Part shown: positions 1-9,301 of the stretch, piece after piece
Layout: the number at the start of each line of letters is the position of its first letter
Numbering within the stretch: the first letter of the stretch is position 1
Notes under the pieces: model-generated
The model's database searches: none
What the model was told of the DNA's origin: nothing
Seen by the model: only the letters and a program-made list of their open reading frames with translations
Translations under genes and position numbers: made by a program
Origin: Clostridia bacterium
GTDB taxonomy: Bacteria; Bacillota; Clostridia; Oscillospirales; Acutalibacteraceae
Reading direction: 5' to 3'
NCBI GenBank assembly: GCA_017520705.1
Contig: JAFXFF010000040.1
Location: forward strand, 38,136-102,135
DNA: 64,000 nt

Positions 1-1470
1 GTCCACGCGGTGCAGACCATCAAAAATTCCGGCTACGAGGCCATCATCATCAACAACAACCCCGAAACGGTATCCACCGATTACACCACCGCCGACAAGC
101 TGTATTTCGAGCCCCTCACCCCAGAGGACGTGATGGCGATCATCGATTTTGAGAAGCCGGAGGGGGTCATCGCCTCCTTGGGCGGACAGACCGCCATTAA
201 TTTGGCACAGCCCCTGATGGATCGCGGCGTCAAGATCATCGGCACCGACTGCGCCGCCATCGAGCGGGCGGAGAACCGCGACTCCTTCGAGAAAATTCTG
301 CGGGAATTGAACATTCCCCAGCCCAAGGGCCGCGCCGTCACCCGCATCGAGGACGGCATCGCCGCCGCCAACGACATCGGCTATCCCGTGCTGGTGCGCC
401 CCTCCTTCGTGTTGGGCGGCCGTGCCATGCAGATCGTGGCAAAGGATGAGGACCTGCGCCACTACCTCAAGACCGCCGTGGAGATCGATGAGGACAAGCC
501 CGTGCTGGTGGATAAGTATCTGGCGGGCAAGGAGGTGGAGGTGGACGCCATCTGCGACGGCATCGACGTGTTCGTTCCCGGTATTATGGAGCTGGTGGAG
601 CGCACCGGTGTCCATTCCGGCGACTCCATCTCGGTGTATCCCGCCCTCTCGATTTCCGACAAGGTCAAGGGCACCATCCTGCAATACACCAAAAAGCTGG
701 GTTTGGGCATCGGCATCATCGGCCTGTTCAACATCCAGTTCATCGTGGATAAGGACGACAATGTCTTTATCATCGAGGTCAACCCTCGTTCCTCCCGTAC
801 CGTTCCCTTCCTGTCCAAGGCCACCGGCTATTCTCTGGCGGACATCGCCACCGAGGTCATCCTGGGCAAGACGCTGAAGGAGCAGGGCATCTTCTGTCTC
901 TATCCCGAGGAAAAGAGCCGTTACTACGTCAAGGTGCCGGTCTTCTCCTTTAACAAGATCAAGGGTCTGGACGCTTACTTGTCCCCCGAGATGAAGTCCA
1001 CCGGCGAGGCCATCGGCTACGACGACACCCTCCATCGCGCTATGTGCAAGGCGCTGATTGCCGGCGGTGTCAACCTGCAGAATTACGGCACCGTGCTGGT
1101 CACCCTCGCCAACGAGGACAAGGAGGAGGCGCTGCCTCTGGTGCGCCGCTTCTACGATATGGGCTTCAACATCGAGGCCACCGCCGGCACCGCCAGGTTC
1201 CTCAAGGAGAACGGCATTCGCTCCCGTGTGCGCGGCAAATTGTCCGACGGCAGCGAGGAGATTCTGGACTCCATCCGCGCGGGCTACGTCAGCTACGTTA
1301 TCAACACCCGTTCGATCCTGTCCGGTGTCCACAATAACGACGGCGAGTATATCCGCCGCTGCGCTGTGGAGAACGGCGTGACGTTGTTCTCCAATCTGGA
1401 CACCGTCCGCATCGTGCTGGACGTGCTGGAGGAGATGACCATCAAGGTATCCACCATCGACGCGAAGTAA
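1..1470 (+). CDS. carB: Carbamoyl-phosphate synthase large subunit, C-terminal part (5' end outside window)
   Basis: C-terminal 489 codons of the large subunit, which makes carbamoyl phosphate from bicarbonate, ammonia and two ATP for the pyrimidine pathway. The frame is open from base 1, so the start lies upstream of the window. Seen: the loop EAIIINNNPETVSTDY that opens the second synthetase half, the second ATP-grasp domain (roughly codons 95-300, with FIIEVNPRSSRTVPFLSK), and the C-terminal MGS-like allosteric domain from about codon 365 (YGTVLVTLANEDKEEA through SNLDTVRIVLDVLEEM). In CarB homologues that domain binds UMP or other effectors. Placement ahead of pyrK, pyrD, pyrF, pyrE and pyrB fits a pyr operon. 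The N-terminal half and carA should lie just upstream. Confidence 0.96.
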   Translation, partial: VHAVQTIKNSGYEAIIINNNPETVSTDYTTADKLYFEPLTPEDVMAIIDFEKPEGVIASLGGQTAINLAQPLMDRGVKIIGTDCAAIERAENRDSFEKILRELNIPQPKGRAVTRIEDGIAAANDIGYPVLVRPSFVLGGRAMQIVAKDEDLRHYLKTAVEIDEDKPVLVDKYLAGKEVEVDAICDGIDVFVPGIMELVERTGVHSGDSISVYPALSISDKVKGTILQYTKKLGLGIGIIGLFNIQFIVDKDDNVFIIEVNPRSSRTVPFLSKATGYSLADIATEVILGKTLKEQGIFCLYPEEKSRYYVKVPVFSFNKIKGLDAYLSPEMKSTGEAIGYDDTLHRAMCKALIAGGVNLQNYGTVLVTLANEDKEEALPLVRRFYDMGFNIEATAGTARFLKENGIRSRVRGKLSDGSEEILDSIRAGYVSYVINTRSILSGVHNNDGEYIRRCAVENGVTLFSNLDTVRIVLDVLEEMTIKVSTIDAK

Positions 1471-1483
1471 GTTTGAACAGAGT

Positions 1484-1684
1484 GAAGGCTCCCTCCCCGA
1501 GGGAGCTGTCACGGCGGTAGCCGTGACCGGGGGAGTTGCCGCCGACAGGCGGCATAAAAGAAAGCTCCCTCCGGCACCACCTGCGGTGGTGCCACCTTCA
1601 CTCGCCGTGAAACGGCCCCCTTTTTGTCTGCTTCGCAGACATTTCCCCCGCTATCGGGGGAAATCTGCCTCAAGAGGGAGGCTA
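1484..1684. repeat. MITE-like palindromic intergenic repeat, copy 1
   Basis: Imperfect palindrome filling the carB-pyrK gap. It opens with AAGGCTCCCTCC and closes with GAGGGAGGCT, which are near-inverted ends, and contains nested stem-loops (CGGCGGTAGCCG, GGCACCACCTGCGGTGGTGCC). A second segment, TTCCCCCGCTATCGGGGGAA, extends this copy. Related copies are at 9127, 12401, 14518 and 19651, with a variant at 4092. No open reading frame for a transposase; as transcribed RNA it would fold strongly between two operon genes. Confidence 0.8.
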
Positions 1685-1715
1685 ATCTTGACTTCCCTTC
1701 TGCAAAGGAGCCATT

Positions 1716-2447
1716 ATGAAGCAAACCATTTTTACCATAACCGAAAACACCCCCCTCACCGCCACCGTGTATCGAATGGTGCTGACGGGGGACACCGACG
1801 GCATCGCCACCGGCCAGTTTGTCAACATTCTGCTGGACGGTCTTTACCTGCGCCGCCCCATTTCTGTCTGCGATTGTCAGGGCGATACCCTCACCCTCCT
1901 CTATAAGGTGGTAGGCAAGGGCACGGCTCAGATGGCGGCCATGATCGCCGGTCAGACGCTGGACCTGTTGACGGGTCTGGGCAACGGCTACGACCTGTCT
2001 AAGGCGGGGGATAAGCCCCTGCTCATCGGCGGCGGTGTGGGTGTGCCGCCCCTCTATATGCTGGCGCGTCAGTTGCGTGAACAAGGCAAGGCCGTGTCGG
2101 TGATTCTCGGCTTTAACACCGCCGACGAGGTGTTTTACGAGCAGGAGTTCAAGGCTCTGGGCTGTGACGTCACCGTCACCACCGCCGACGGCAGCCACGG
2201 GGTCAAGGGTTTTGTCACCGCCGCCCTGCCTGTCGATTACAGCTATTTCTACACCTGCGGCCCCGAGCCGATGTTAAAGGCGGTGTACAAGGCCACCGCC
2301 ACCTCGGGCCAGTTCAGCTTTGAGGAGCGAATGGGTTGCGGCTTCGGTGCTTGTATGGGTTGCTCCTGCAAGGTGATTACGGGCTACAAGCGCATCTGCA
2401 AAGACGGCCCCGTGCTGGAAAAGGAGGAGATCTTATGGGACGCTTAA
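1716..2447 (+). CDS. pyrK: Dihydroorotate dehydrogenase B, electron transfer subunit
   Basis: 243-residue iron-sulfur flavoprotein that passes electrons from PyrD to NAD+. Seen: a ferredoxin-reductase-like FAD domain (RRPISVCD near residue 50), a nucleotide-binding segment (LLIGGGVGVPPLYMLAR, residues 102-118), and a C-terminal 2Fe-2S site with four cysteines in CGFGACMGCSCKV plus the Cys of KRICKDG. The start at 1716 has AAGGAG eight bases upstream. The stop lies 13 bases inside pyrD, so the two are translationally coupled as is usual for the type 1B enzyme. Confidence 0.95.
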   Translation: MKQTIFTITENTPLTATVYRMVLTGDTDGIATGQFVNILLDGLYLRRPISVCDCQGDTLTLLYKVVGKGTAQMAAMIAGQTLDLLTGLGNGYDLSKAGDKPLLIGGGVGVPPLYMLARQLREQGKAVSVILGFNTADEVFYEQEFKALGCDVTVTTADGSHGVKGFVTAALPVDYSYFYTCGPEPMLKAVYKATATSGQFSFEERMGCGFGACMGCSCKVITGYKRICKDGPVLEKEEILWDA

Positions 2448-3346
2448 GTGTCACTCTCTGCGGCATCGAGATGGATAACCCCGTCATCCCCGCCTCCGGC
2501 ACCTTTGGCTTCGGCTATGAGTTCGCCGAATTGTACGACATCAATATTTTGGGCACTTTCTCGTTTAAGGGCACCACCAAAGACCCTCGTTTCGGCAATC
2601 CCACCCCCCGTATCGCCGAGTGCACCGCGGGTATGATCAACGCCGTCGGTTTGCAGAATCCCGGCGTGGACAAGGTCATCGCCGAGGAGTTGCCCAAGCT
2701 GAAAACCTGCTTCCACAAGCCGGTGATGGCGAATGTCAGCGGTTTTTCCGTCCCCGACTACGCCTACACCTGCGAAAAACTGGATAAAGAGGAGCAGGTG
2801 GGTTGGTTGGAGGTCAACGTCAGTTGCCCCAACGTCCACGGCGGCGGTATGAGCTTCGGCACCAGCCCCGAGGCGGCGGCGGAGGTGGTGCGGGCGGTCA
2901 AGGCCGTCACCACAAAGCCGGTCATCGTGAAACTCAGCCCCAACGTCACCGACATTGTGGCGATCGCCAAGGCCTGCGAAGCGGCCGGTGCCGACGGCAT
3001 CAGCCTGATCAATACTCTGCTGGGTATGCGCATCGACCTGCGCACCAAGAAGCCGGTGATCGCCAATAAGATGGGCGGCTTCTCCGGCCCTGCCATCTTC
3101 CCGGTGGCGGTGCGGATGGTGTATCAGGTGGCCCACGCCGTGAACATTCCCGTTGTTGGTATGGGCGGTGTCTCCACCGCCGAGGACGTCATCGAGATGA
3201 TGCTGGCAGGTGCCACCGCCGTGGAGGTGGGCGCCGCCAATCTGGTAGACCCTTATGCATGTGAAAAGATGATCCGTGACCTGCCTGCGGTAATGGACCG
3301 CTACGGCATCGCGAATTTAAAGGATATTATAGGAGGAGTTCAGTAA
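2435..3346 (+). CDS. pyrD: Dihydroorotate dehydrogenase B (NAD+), catalytic subunit
   Basis: 303-residue FMN TIM-barrel enzyme oxidising dihydroorotate to orotate. Seen: NPVIPASGTFGFGYEF near the N-terminus, the catalytic-loop motif NVSCPNVHGGG with the active-site Cys of the type 1B (cytosolic, NAD-linked) class, and INTLLGMRIDLRTKKPVI. The ATG at 2435 is chosen because the GGAGGAG inside pyrK sits at the right distance; an open frame upstream to 2336 is only the overlap with pyrK. The stop overlaps the pyrF start in TAATG. Confidence 0.95.
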   Translation: MGRLSVTLCGIEMDNPVIPASGTFGFGYEFAELYDINILGTFSFKGTTKDPRFGNPTPRIAECTAGMINAVGLQNPGVDKVIAEELPKLKTCFHKPVMANVSGFSVPDYAYTCEKLDKEEQVGWLEVNVSCPNVHGGGMSFGTSPEAAAEVVRAVKAVTTKPVIVKLSPNVTDIVAIAKACEAAGADGISLINTLLGMRIDLRTKKPVIANKMGGFSGPAIFPVAVRMVYQVAHAVNIPVVGMGGVSTAEDVIEMMLAGATAVEVGAANLVDPYACEKMIRDLPAVMDRYGIANLKDIIGGVQ

Positions 3347-4044
3347 TGGGTAAGGACGTCATTGTTGCCTGCGATTTTGCCAATGCCGATCAGGTGTTTG
3401 GTTTTTTGGATAAGTTCACGGGGCGTAAGCCTTTCGTGAAGATCGGTATGGAGCTGTTCTATGCCGAGGGCCCCGCGATTGTCAAGGAGATCAAGCGCAG
3501 AGGACACAAGATTTTCCTCGATTTGAAACTTCACGACATCCCCAACACGGTGAAAAAGTCTATGAGCGTGCTGTCCAACTTGGATGTGGACATCACCAAT
3601 CTCCACGCCGCCGGCACCGTGCGGATGATGGAGGCCGCCATCGAGGGCCTCACCCGTCCCGACGGCACCCGTCCCCTGCTGATCGCGGTGACCCAGCTCA
3701 CCTCCACCGACCAGGAGGCAATGGAGAACGACCTGCTGATTCGCGAGCCCATCGACCGGGTTGTGATGCATTACGCCGCCAACGCTAAGAAAGCGGGTCT
3801 GGACGGCGTGGTCTGCTCTCCGCTGGAGGCGGGCAAGGTGCACGACACCTGCGGCGCCGATTTTATCACCGTCACCCCCGGTGTCCGCTTCGCCGACGGC
3901 GACGTGGGCGACCAGAAGCGGGTGATGACCCCTGCCGCCGCTAAGGAGATCGGCTCCGACTATATCGTGGTGGGTCGTCCCATCACCGCCGCCATCGACC
4001 CCGTCGCCGCCTACGAGCGCTGCGTGGCGGAATTCTGCGATTGA
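3346..4044 (+). CDS. pyrF: Orotidine-5'-phosphate decarboxylase
   Basis: 232-residue cytosolic enzyme converting OMP to UMP. Seen: VACDFANADQVF at the N-terminus, the catalytic DLKLHDIPNTV (Asp-Lys-His-Asp) near residue 62, TVTPGVRF, and the phosphate-binding VVGRPITAA near the C-terminus. GGAGG precedes the start, and the start overlaps the pyrD stop by one base. Length is normal for the family. Confidence 0.95.
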   Translation: MGKDVIVACDFANADQVFGFLDKFTGRKPFVKIGMELFYAEGPAIVKEIKRRGHKIFLDLKLHDIPNTVKKSMSVLSNLDVDITNLHAAGTVRMMEAAIEGLTRPDGTRPLLIAVTQLTSTDQEAMENDLLIREPIDRVVMHYAANAKKAGLDGVVCSPLEAGKVHDTCGADFITVTPGVRFADGDVGDQKRVMTPAAAKEIGSDYIVVGRPITAAIDPVAAYERCVAEFCD

Positions 4045-4091
4045 GATTGGCGATTACGCTTGAGGAGAGAAAATAGCCGCGTTAGCGGCGT

Positions 4092-4252
4092 GCCTCCCTT
4101 GTGTAAAGGGAGGTGGCAAAAATCTCTGATTTTTGACGGAGGGATTGTCGTTCTCATGCTACATCACCAGCGATGATCACAATCCCCCAGTCATTTACGA
4201 CGTAAATGACAGCCCCCTTTACACAAGGGGGCCACGCCACCTGCGGTGGCTA
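4092..4252. repeat. MITE-like palindromic repeat, variant type, copy 2
   Basis: Occupies most of the 299-base pyrF-pyrE gap. Outer arms CCTCCCTTGTGTAAAGGGAGG and CCCCCTTTACACAAGGGG, with inner stems TGATTTTTGACGGAGGGATTGT and TCATTTACGACGTAAATGA. The TGTGTAAAGG ends and the GGCTGAC/ACAATCCC core are shared with the copy at 12401. No gene or clear promoter is visible in the rest of the gap. Confidence 0.75.
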
Positions 4253-4343
4253 AGGGCTCTATCCAACCTATGATAGAAACTCACCCTTACAATCCCGAAC
4301 CGACTTTGGTTCATTACTCATTGATTTGAAGGAGGACAACGAT

Positions 4344-5000
4344 ATGGAAGCCTACAAGAGAGAATTTATCCAATTCCTGCAGAGTGCAGGCGTGCTGAAA
4401 TTCGGCGATTTCACCGCCAAATCCGGCCGCAAGATCCCCTATTTCATCAATGCCGGTATGATCAAGACCGGCAACGACATCGCCCGCCTGGGCGAGTTCT
4501 ACGCCAAGGCCTATTTTGAGAAATTGGGCGCAAAACCCGCCGTGCTGTACGGCCCTGCCTATAAGGGCATCTCTCTGTCGGTGTCCGCCGCCGTGGCGCT
4601 GTCCAAAAACGGTCTCAACGTCCCCTTCTTCTTCAACCGTAAAGAGGTGAAGGATCACGGCGAGGGCGGCGTGTTCGTGGGCTACGTACCTCAGGCAGGC
4701 GAGGAGATCGTCATCATCGAGGACGTGATCACCGCCGGCACCGCCATCCGCGAGAGTATGGAGATCCTCAGCCATTTGGAGGGCTGCAAGGTGGCCGCCA
4801 CCTTCATTATGGTGGACCGCAAGGAAAAAGGTCAGACCGACAAGGGTGCCATGCAGGAGATCGAGGAGCAGTTTGGCTTCCCCGTTTACTCTATCGTAGA
4901 CGTCTACGATATCATCGAGTACCTCGAAGAGGATCCCGCTAACGAGGAGAACGTCACCCGTATCAAAAACTATCTGGCTGTGAACGGAGCAAACGCATGA
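4344..5000 (+). CDS. pyrE: Orotate phosphoribosyltransferase
   Basis: 218-residue enzyme joining orotate and PRPP to give OMP. Seen: [20 protein letters not shown] near the N-terminus, [12 protein letters not shown], the PRPP-binding signature [16 protein letters not shown] around residues 129-144, and the flexible-loop [14 protein letters not shown]. The ATG at 4344 is chosen because AAGGAGG lies eight bases before it; an in-frame ATG at 4326 has no such site. The stop overlaps the pyrB start in ATGA. Confidence 0.95.
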   Translation: MEAYKREFIQFLQSAGVLKFGDFTAKSGRKIPYFINAGMIKTGNDIARLGEFYAKAYFEKLGAKPAVLYGPAYKGISLSVSAAVALSKNGLNVPFFFNRKEVKDHGEGGVFVGYVPQAGEEIVIIEDVITAGTAIRESMEILSHLEGCKVAATFIMVDRKEKGQTDKGAMQEIEEQFGFPVYSIVDVYDIIEYLEEDPANEENVTRIKNYLAVNGANA

Positions 5001-6064
5001 GAAGCTTAATTGACATTCCCGATTTTTCGGTGGCGGAGATCGATGCGCTGATTGCCACCGCCTGCGACATGATGGATCACCCCGACCAATACGCCGAGGC
5101 TTGCAAGCGCAAGAAGTTGGCCACACTCTTCTTCGAGCCCTCCACCCGCACCCGTCTCAGCTTTGAGGCGGCAATGCTGGAGCTGGGCGGCTCGGTGCTT
5201 GGTTTCTCCGCCGCCAACAATTCCTCCGCCGCCAAGGGCGAGAGCGTGGCGGACACCGCCAGGACGGTGAGCTGTTATGCGGACATCATCGCTATGCGCC
5301 ACCCCAAGGAGGGCGCGGCGCTGGTGGCGGCATCCGCCGCCTCCATCCCGGTCATCAACGCCGGCGACGGCGGCCATTGCCATCCCACCCAGACCCTCAC
5401 CGACCTCTTAACCATCTATCGCGAAAAGGGACGGCTGAACAACCTGAAGGTGGGCTTCTGCGGCGACTTAAAATTCGGCCGCACCGTTCATTCTCTTATC
5501 AACGCCCTGTCCCGCTACGAGGGCATCGAGATCGTGCTCATCTCCCCCGATGAGCTGAAACTGCCCGACTACGTCAAGCAGGATACGTTGGAAAAGAGCG
5601 GCATCCCCTATACCGAGACCGCCGATCTGGAGGGGGCGATCCCCACGCTGGATATTCTGTATATGACCCGCATCCAGCAGGAGCGCTTTGCCAGCCGCGA
5701 GGAGTATCTGCGGCTGAAGGACAGCTATATTCTGGATCTGCCCAAGCTGGCAGACGCCAAATCCGACCTGTGCATTCTTCATCCGTTGCCGCGGGTCAAC
5801 GAGATCTCGGTGGCGGTGGACAACGACCCCCGCGCCTGCTATTTTAGGCAGGTGTTGTGCGGCAAATACATCCGTATGGCGCTGATTCTCAAGCTGCTGG
5901 GCGAGGACGGCGCTAAACCCGCCGTCGACGGCGAGTCGGTGGAAGGGCTGTGCTGTCACAACCCTCACTGCATTACCTCTTGCGAGCAAGAGCTGCCTGC
6001 TTTGTTTAAGAAGACCGATAACGGCGTTTTCCGTTGCATATATTGCGAGACTAAGGCTAATTGA
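4997..6064 (+). CDS. pyrB: Aspartate carbamoyltransferase with C-terminal PyrI-like zinc ribbon
   Basis: 355 residues; makes carbamoyl aspartate from carbamoyl phosphate and aspartate. Residues 1-310 are a complete catalytic chain: [16 protein letters not shown] (carbamoyl-phosphate site), [40 protein letters not shown]. The last 45 residues are extra: Cys320-x4-Cys325 (CHNPHC) and Cys347-x2-Cys350 (CIYC), which match the order and spacing of the four zinc ligands of the regulatory chain PyrI. The nucleotide-binding domain of PyrI is not present. In the E. coli holoenzyme this zinc domain holds catalytic and regulatory chains together; here it may brace trimer-trimer contacts without allosteric control (inference). 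Confidence 0.93.
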   Translation: MRSLIDIPDFSVAEIDALIATACDMMDHPDQYAEACKRKKLATLFFEPSTRTRLSFEAAMLELGGSVLGFSAANNSSAAKGESVADTARTVSCYADIIAMRHPKEGAALVAASAASIPVINAGDGGHCHPTQTLTDLLTIYREKGRLNNLKVGFCGDLKFGRTVHSLINALSRYEGIEIVLISPDELKLPDYVKQDTLEKSGIPYTETADLEGAIPTLDILYMTRIQQERFASREEYLRLKDSYILDLPKLADAKSDLCILHPLPRVNEISVAVDNDPRACYFRQVLCGKYIRMALILKLLGEDGAKPAVDGESVEGLCCHNPHCITSCEQELPALFKKTDNGVFRCIYCETKAN

Positions 6065-6079
6065 GAAAGGATGTTACCT

Positions 6080-7585
6080 ATGGCAAAAATTATCAACGAG
6101 CCCTCCCATACCTTTAACGAGTACCTGCTGATTCCCGGGTACTCCGACCACACCTGCATTCCCGCCAACGTCTCGCTGAAGACCCCCCTCACCAAGTTTA
6201 AGCGTGGGGAGAAGCCCGCCATCGAGATGAACATCCCTATGGTCTCCGCCATTATGCAGTCGGTCTCCGGCGACCGTCTGGCGGTGGCGCTGGCCACCGA
6301 GGGCGGCGTGTCCTTCATCTACGGTTCCCAGACCGTGGAGGACGAGGCCGCCATGGTCAAGCGCGCCAAGGATTTTAAGGCGGGTTTTGTCACCAGCGAC
6401 AGCAATCTGCGCCCCGACAACACCCTGGCGGACGTCATTGCCCTTAAGGAGCAGACCGGCCACTCCACTGTGGCCGTCACCGAGGACGGCACCGCCGCCG
6501 GCCGCTTGGTGGGTATCGTTACCGGCCGTGACTATCGTGTGTCCCGTATGGACCCCGCCACCAAGGTGGGGGAGTTTATGACCCCTCTCGCCAAGCTGAT
6601 CACCGCCCCCGAGGGCACCACCCTCAAGGAGGCTAACGACATCATTTGGGACCACAAGCTCAACTCTCTGCCCATCGTGGACGCCGAGGGTCGCCTGCTG
6701 TATTTCGTGTTCCGCAAGGACTACGATATGCATAAGCAGAATCCCAACGAGCTGTTGGACGCCGACAAGCGCTACGTGGTGGGCGCGGGCATCAATACCC
6801 GCGACTACGCTCAGCGTGTACCTGCGCTGATCGAGGCCGGCGCCGACGTGCTGTGCATCGACTCCTCCGAGGGCTTCTCCGAGTGGCAGTCCCTCACCAT
6901 CGATTGGATCCGCGAGCATTACGGCGACACCGTGAAGGTGGGCGCCGGCAATGTGGTGGATGCCGCCGGCTTCCGCTTCCTCGCTGACGCGGGCGCCGAC
7001 TTTGTCAAGGTTGGTATCGGCGGCGGCTCCATCTGCATCACCCGTGAGACCAAGGGTATTGGCCGCGGTCAGGCCACCGCTCTGATCGAGGTCTGCGCCG
7101 AGCGTGACCGTTATTTCGAGGAGACCGGCGTGTACGTGCCCGTCTGCTCCGACGGCGGCATCGTCTACGACCACCACATCACCCTGGCGCTGGCCATGGG
7201 CGCCGATTTCGTGATGCTGGGCCGTTATTTCGCCCGCTTTGACGAGTCCCCCACCAACAAGGTGAACATCGGCGGCACCTATTACAAAGAGTACTGGGGC
7301 GAGGGCTCCAGCCGCGCCCGTAACTGGATGCGTTACGACCTGGGCGGCGACAAGAAGCTGTCCTTCGAGGAGGGCGTGGACTCCTACGTCCCCTACGCCG
7401 GTAGCTTGAAAGATAACGTGGCTCTGTCCCTGTCCAAGGTGAAGTCCACCATGTGCAACTGCGGCGCCCTCACCATCCCCGAGCTGCAGGAGAAGGCTAC
7501 CCTCACCCTGGTGTCCGCCACCAGCATCGTGGAGGGCGGCGCTCATGATGTTATACAGAAAGAAAAGAGTCTTTCCATCAAATAA
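6080..7585 (+). CDS. guaB: IMP dehydrogenase, divergent clostridial form
   Basis: 501 residues; oxidises IMP to XMP with NAD+, the first step to GMP. Seen: N-terminal barrel start ([10 protein letters not shown]), two CBS domains around residues 100-220 ([16 protein letters not shown] through [18 protein letters not shown]), [18 protein letters not shown] and the active-site loop [20 protein letters not shown] with Cys319. The loop differs from the common GPGSICTTR, and the usual YRGMGS flap motif reads [16 protein letters not shown]. The start at 6080 is chosen over 6071 because AAAGGA sits at the right distance only from the later ATG. It follows pyrB by 15 bases, so it is probably read with the pyr genes. 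Confidence 0.9.
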   Translation: MAKIINEPSHTFNEYLLIPGYSDHTCIPANVSLKTPLTKFKRGEKPAIEMNIPMVSAIMQSVSGDRLAVALATEGGVSFIYGSQTVEDEAAMVKRAKDFKAGFVTSDSNLRPDNTLADVIALKEQTGHSTVAVTEDGTAAGRLVGIVTGRDYRVSRMDPATKVGEFMTPLAKLITAPEGTTLKEANDIIWDHKLNSLPIVDAEGRLLYFVFRKDYDMHKQNPNELLDADKRYVVGAGINTRDYAQRVPALIEAGADVLCIDSSEGFSEWQSLTIDWIREHYGDTVKVGAGNVVDAAGFRFLADAGADFVKVGIGGGSICITRETKGIGRGQATALIEVCAERDRYFEETGVYVPVCSDGGIVYDHHITLALAMGADFVMLGRYFARFDESPTNKVNIGGTYYKEYWGEGSSRARNWMRYDLGGDKKLSFEEGVDSYVPYAGSLKDNVALSLSKVKSTMCNCGALTIPELQEKATLTLVSATSIVEGGAHDVIQKEKSLSIK

Positions 7586-7626
7586 TTGGTCAATACATAG
7601 AAAGTGAAAATACGCGCGTCTGTGCC

Positions 7627-7656
7627 TTGACACTATACCTTAAATTATGGTATAAT
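7627..7656 (+). promoter_or_regulatory. Sigma-A-type promoter of the pur operon
   Basis: TTGACA at 7627-7632 and TATAAT at 7651-7656, separated by 18 bases. Lies directly before the ZTP riboswitch and purE. Confidence 0.8.
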
Positions 7657-7674
7657 TTGATGGTCAAATGAATG

Positions 7675-7753
7675 GATTTTCCGCGACTGACGGATAATTG
7701 TGGAGCACCACAGAGGACCGGAAAATCTGATGCTTACGCCGACCGTCTGGGCA
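7675..7753 (+). ncRNA. ZTP (pfl) riboswitch upstream of purE
   Basis: Aptamer senses ZMP/ZTP, the AICAR-derived signal of folate shortage. Seen: 5' GACTGACGGATAA, a small stem TGTGGAGCACCACA, a GGACCGG segment and the conserved 3' end GCCGACCGTCTGGGCA, with GACGG (5') able to pair with CCGTC (3'). This agrees with the known pfl/ZTP consensus (5' GACUGGCG-like and 3' CCGYCUGGGC). Downstream genes are pur genes and fhs, the usual regulon. The 3' conserved bases overlap a terminator stem, fitting transcriptional control. Confidence 0.88.
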
Positions 7754-7796
7754 CAGTTTTCTCACCCGAGATAACTGTGCCCTTTTCTGTTTTTTA
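7749..7796 (+). terminator. Intrinsic terminator of the ZTP riboswitch
   Basis: Stem GGGCACAGTT / AACTGTGCCC with a 15-base loop, followed by TTTTCTGTTTTTT. The 5' arm uses the GGGCA that is also the conserved 3' edge of the aptamer, so ligand binding and termination are mutually exclusive; ligand should permit read-through into purE. Confidence 0.88.
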
Positions 7797-7812
7797 GCCA
7801 ATCTCAACTGTC

Positions 7813-7864
7813 TTGTAGGGACGACCATCGGTCGTCCGCGGACGGGCATTGTCCGTTCCTACAA
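7813..7864. repeat. Small palindromic repeat of the GTAGGG type
   Basis: TTGTAGGGACGACCATCGG and its mirror GTCCGTTCCTACAA bracket GACGACC/GGTCGTC and GGACGGGC/GTCCGT stems between the riboswitch terminator and purE. A different family from the GGCTCCCTC repeats. Related GTAGGG fragments are seen near 51776 and 51881. Confidence 0.6.
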
Positions 7865-7899
7865 TGGGTTTTCCATTTTTAAACAGGAGGTACCAATCC

Positions 7900-8388
7900 A
7901 TGAAAAAAGTTGGCATCATTATGGGCAGCGACAGCGACCTGCCCGTCATCAAAAAGGCGACGGACATGCTGTCCTCGCTGGACATCCCCTATGAGGTGCA
8001 TATCTACTCCGCCCACCGCACCCCCGTTGAGGCCCGTGACTTTGCGGCGAACGCCCGTCACAATGGCTTCGGCGTGCTGATCGCCGCCGCGGGTATGGCG
8101 GCCCATCTGGCCGGCGCCATCGCCGCCAACACCACCCTGCCGGTGATCGGCATCCCCTGTAAGTCCTCTGTGCTGGATGGGTTGGACGCCCTGCTCTCCA
8201 CCGTGATGATGCCCACCGGCATCCCCGTGGCTACGGTGGCCATAGGCGGCGGCGCCAACGCCGCCCTGCTGGCGGCGCAGATTCTCGCCGTGGAGGATAG
8301 CGACTTAGCCGCCCGTCTGGACGCGAAGCGCGCCGCCGATGCCGCCGCGGTGCTGGAAAAGGACGCCAAAGTAATGGAAAATCTGTAA
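7900..8388 (+). CDS. purE: N5-carboxyaminoimidazole ribonucleotide mutase
   Basis: 162-residue enzyme producing CAIR. Seen: [34 protein letters not shown] and the C-terminal [23 protein letters not shown]. These match class I PurE, although the usual AAHLPG reads AAHLAG. The N5-CAIR synthetase gene purK, which class I enzymes normally need, is not in this operon; it may be elsewhere or dispensable at high CO2 (inference). The ATG at 7900 is chosen over an open frame from 7849 because AGGAGG precedes it. First gene after the ZTP riboswitch. Confidence 0.93.
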   Translation: MKKVGIIMGSDSDLPVIKKATDMLSSLDIPYEVHIYSAHRTPVEARDFAANARHNGFGVLIAAAGMAAHLAGAIAANTTLPVIGIPCKSSVLDGLDALLSTVMMPTGIPVATVAIGGGANAALLAAQILAVEDSDLAARLDAKRAADAAAVLEKDAKVMENL

Positions 8389-8425
8389 GCAAAACCATTG
8401 TGTATATTTTAAAGGAGCGATTGTT

Positions 8426-9112
8426 ATGAGCAAGGAACTGATTTACACCGGCAAGACCAAGGACGTGTACAAACTGGACAACGGCAACTGCCTGCTGAAG
8501 TTTAAGGACGACTGCACCGGTAAGGACGGCGTGTTCGATCCCGGCGAGAATTCCGTGGGCCTGACCATCGAGGGCGTGGGCGATGTCAATCTGCGTATGT
8601 CCATTTATTTCTTTGAGAAGATCAACGCCGCCGGCATCCGAACCCACTACGTCAGTGCCAATCTGGCGGACACCACCATGGAGGTGCTGCCCGCCAAGGT
8701 GTTCGGCAAGGGTTTGGAGGTCATCTGCCGTAATAAGGCCGTTGGCTCTTTCATCCGCCGCTACGGCGCGCTGATCGAGTCCGGCGCCGACCTGCCTTCC
8801 TATGTAGAAACCACGCTGAAGGACGACGAAAAGGGTGACCCCCTCATCACCAAGGACGCGCTGGTGGCCATCGGCGTGATGTCCGACGAGCAGTATGAGG
8901 ATCTGAAGTCTATGACCCAGCAGATCACCAAGATCGTGGCCGACGATCTGGCACAGAAGGGTCTGGAGCTGTACGACATCAAGTTCGAATTCGGCTATGA
9001 CCCCGACGGTCGCGTGATGCTGATTGACGAGGTCGCCAGCGGCAATATGCGCGTATACAAGGACGGCGAGTACGTCGACCCCATGACCTTGAACAAGCTG
9101 TTCTTTGCTTGA
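8426..9112 (+). CDS. purC: SAICAR synthetase
   Basis: 228-residue enzyme; joins CAIR and aspartate with ATP to SAICAR. Seen: [23 protein letters not shown] (ATP-binding start), [17 protein letters not shown] and [34 protein letters not shown] eight bases before the ATG. Follows purE by 37 bases. Length usual for the bacterial enzyme. Confidence 0.95.
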   Translation: MSKELIYTGKTKDVYKLDNGNCLLKFKDDCTGKDGVFDPGENSVGLTIEGVGDVNLRMSIYFFEKINAAGIRTHYVSANLADTTMEVLPAKVFGKGLEVICRNKAVGSFIRRYGALIESGADLPSYVETTLKDDEKGDPLITKDALVAIGVMSDEQYEDLKSMTQQITKIVADDLAQKGLELYDIKFEFGYDPDGRVMLIDEVASGNMRVYKDGEYVDPMTLNKLFFA

Positions 9113-9126
9113 TGTTTGAATAGGAC

Positions 9127-9271
9127 GAAGGCTCCCTCTTTGAGGGAGCTGGCAGCCGATAGGCTGACTGAGGGAGTTATCTTGGCACAAGTGTAGGAGA
9201 ATGGCGATAGCCACTCCGAAACTCCCTCCGTCCTCGCTTTCGCTCGGCCACCTCCCTCGGGGAGGGAGGCT
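9127..9271. repeat. MITE-like palindromic intergenic repeat, copy 3
   Basis: Fills the purC-purF gap. Begins AAGGCTCCCTCTTTGAGGGA, contains GCAGCCGATAGGCTGACTGA and ends CCTCCCTCGGGGAGGGAGGC. Same family as copies 1, 4, 5 and 6; the central segment (ATCTTGGCACAAGTGTAGGAG) is copy-specific. Confidence 0.82.
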
Positions 9272-9301
9272 GTTCACCCCGTGATTTGAGAGGAGACCAC
9301 C

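Noticed and set aside
6074..7633. A 519-codon minus-strand open frame opposite guaB
   Set aside because: Shadow of guaB, His/Gly/Leu-rich and without domains.
7813..7864. Part of the riboswitch or a second regulatory RNA
   Set aside because: It lies after the terminator and matches a palindromic repeat type found elsewhere between genes.
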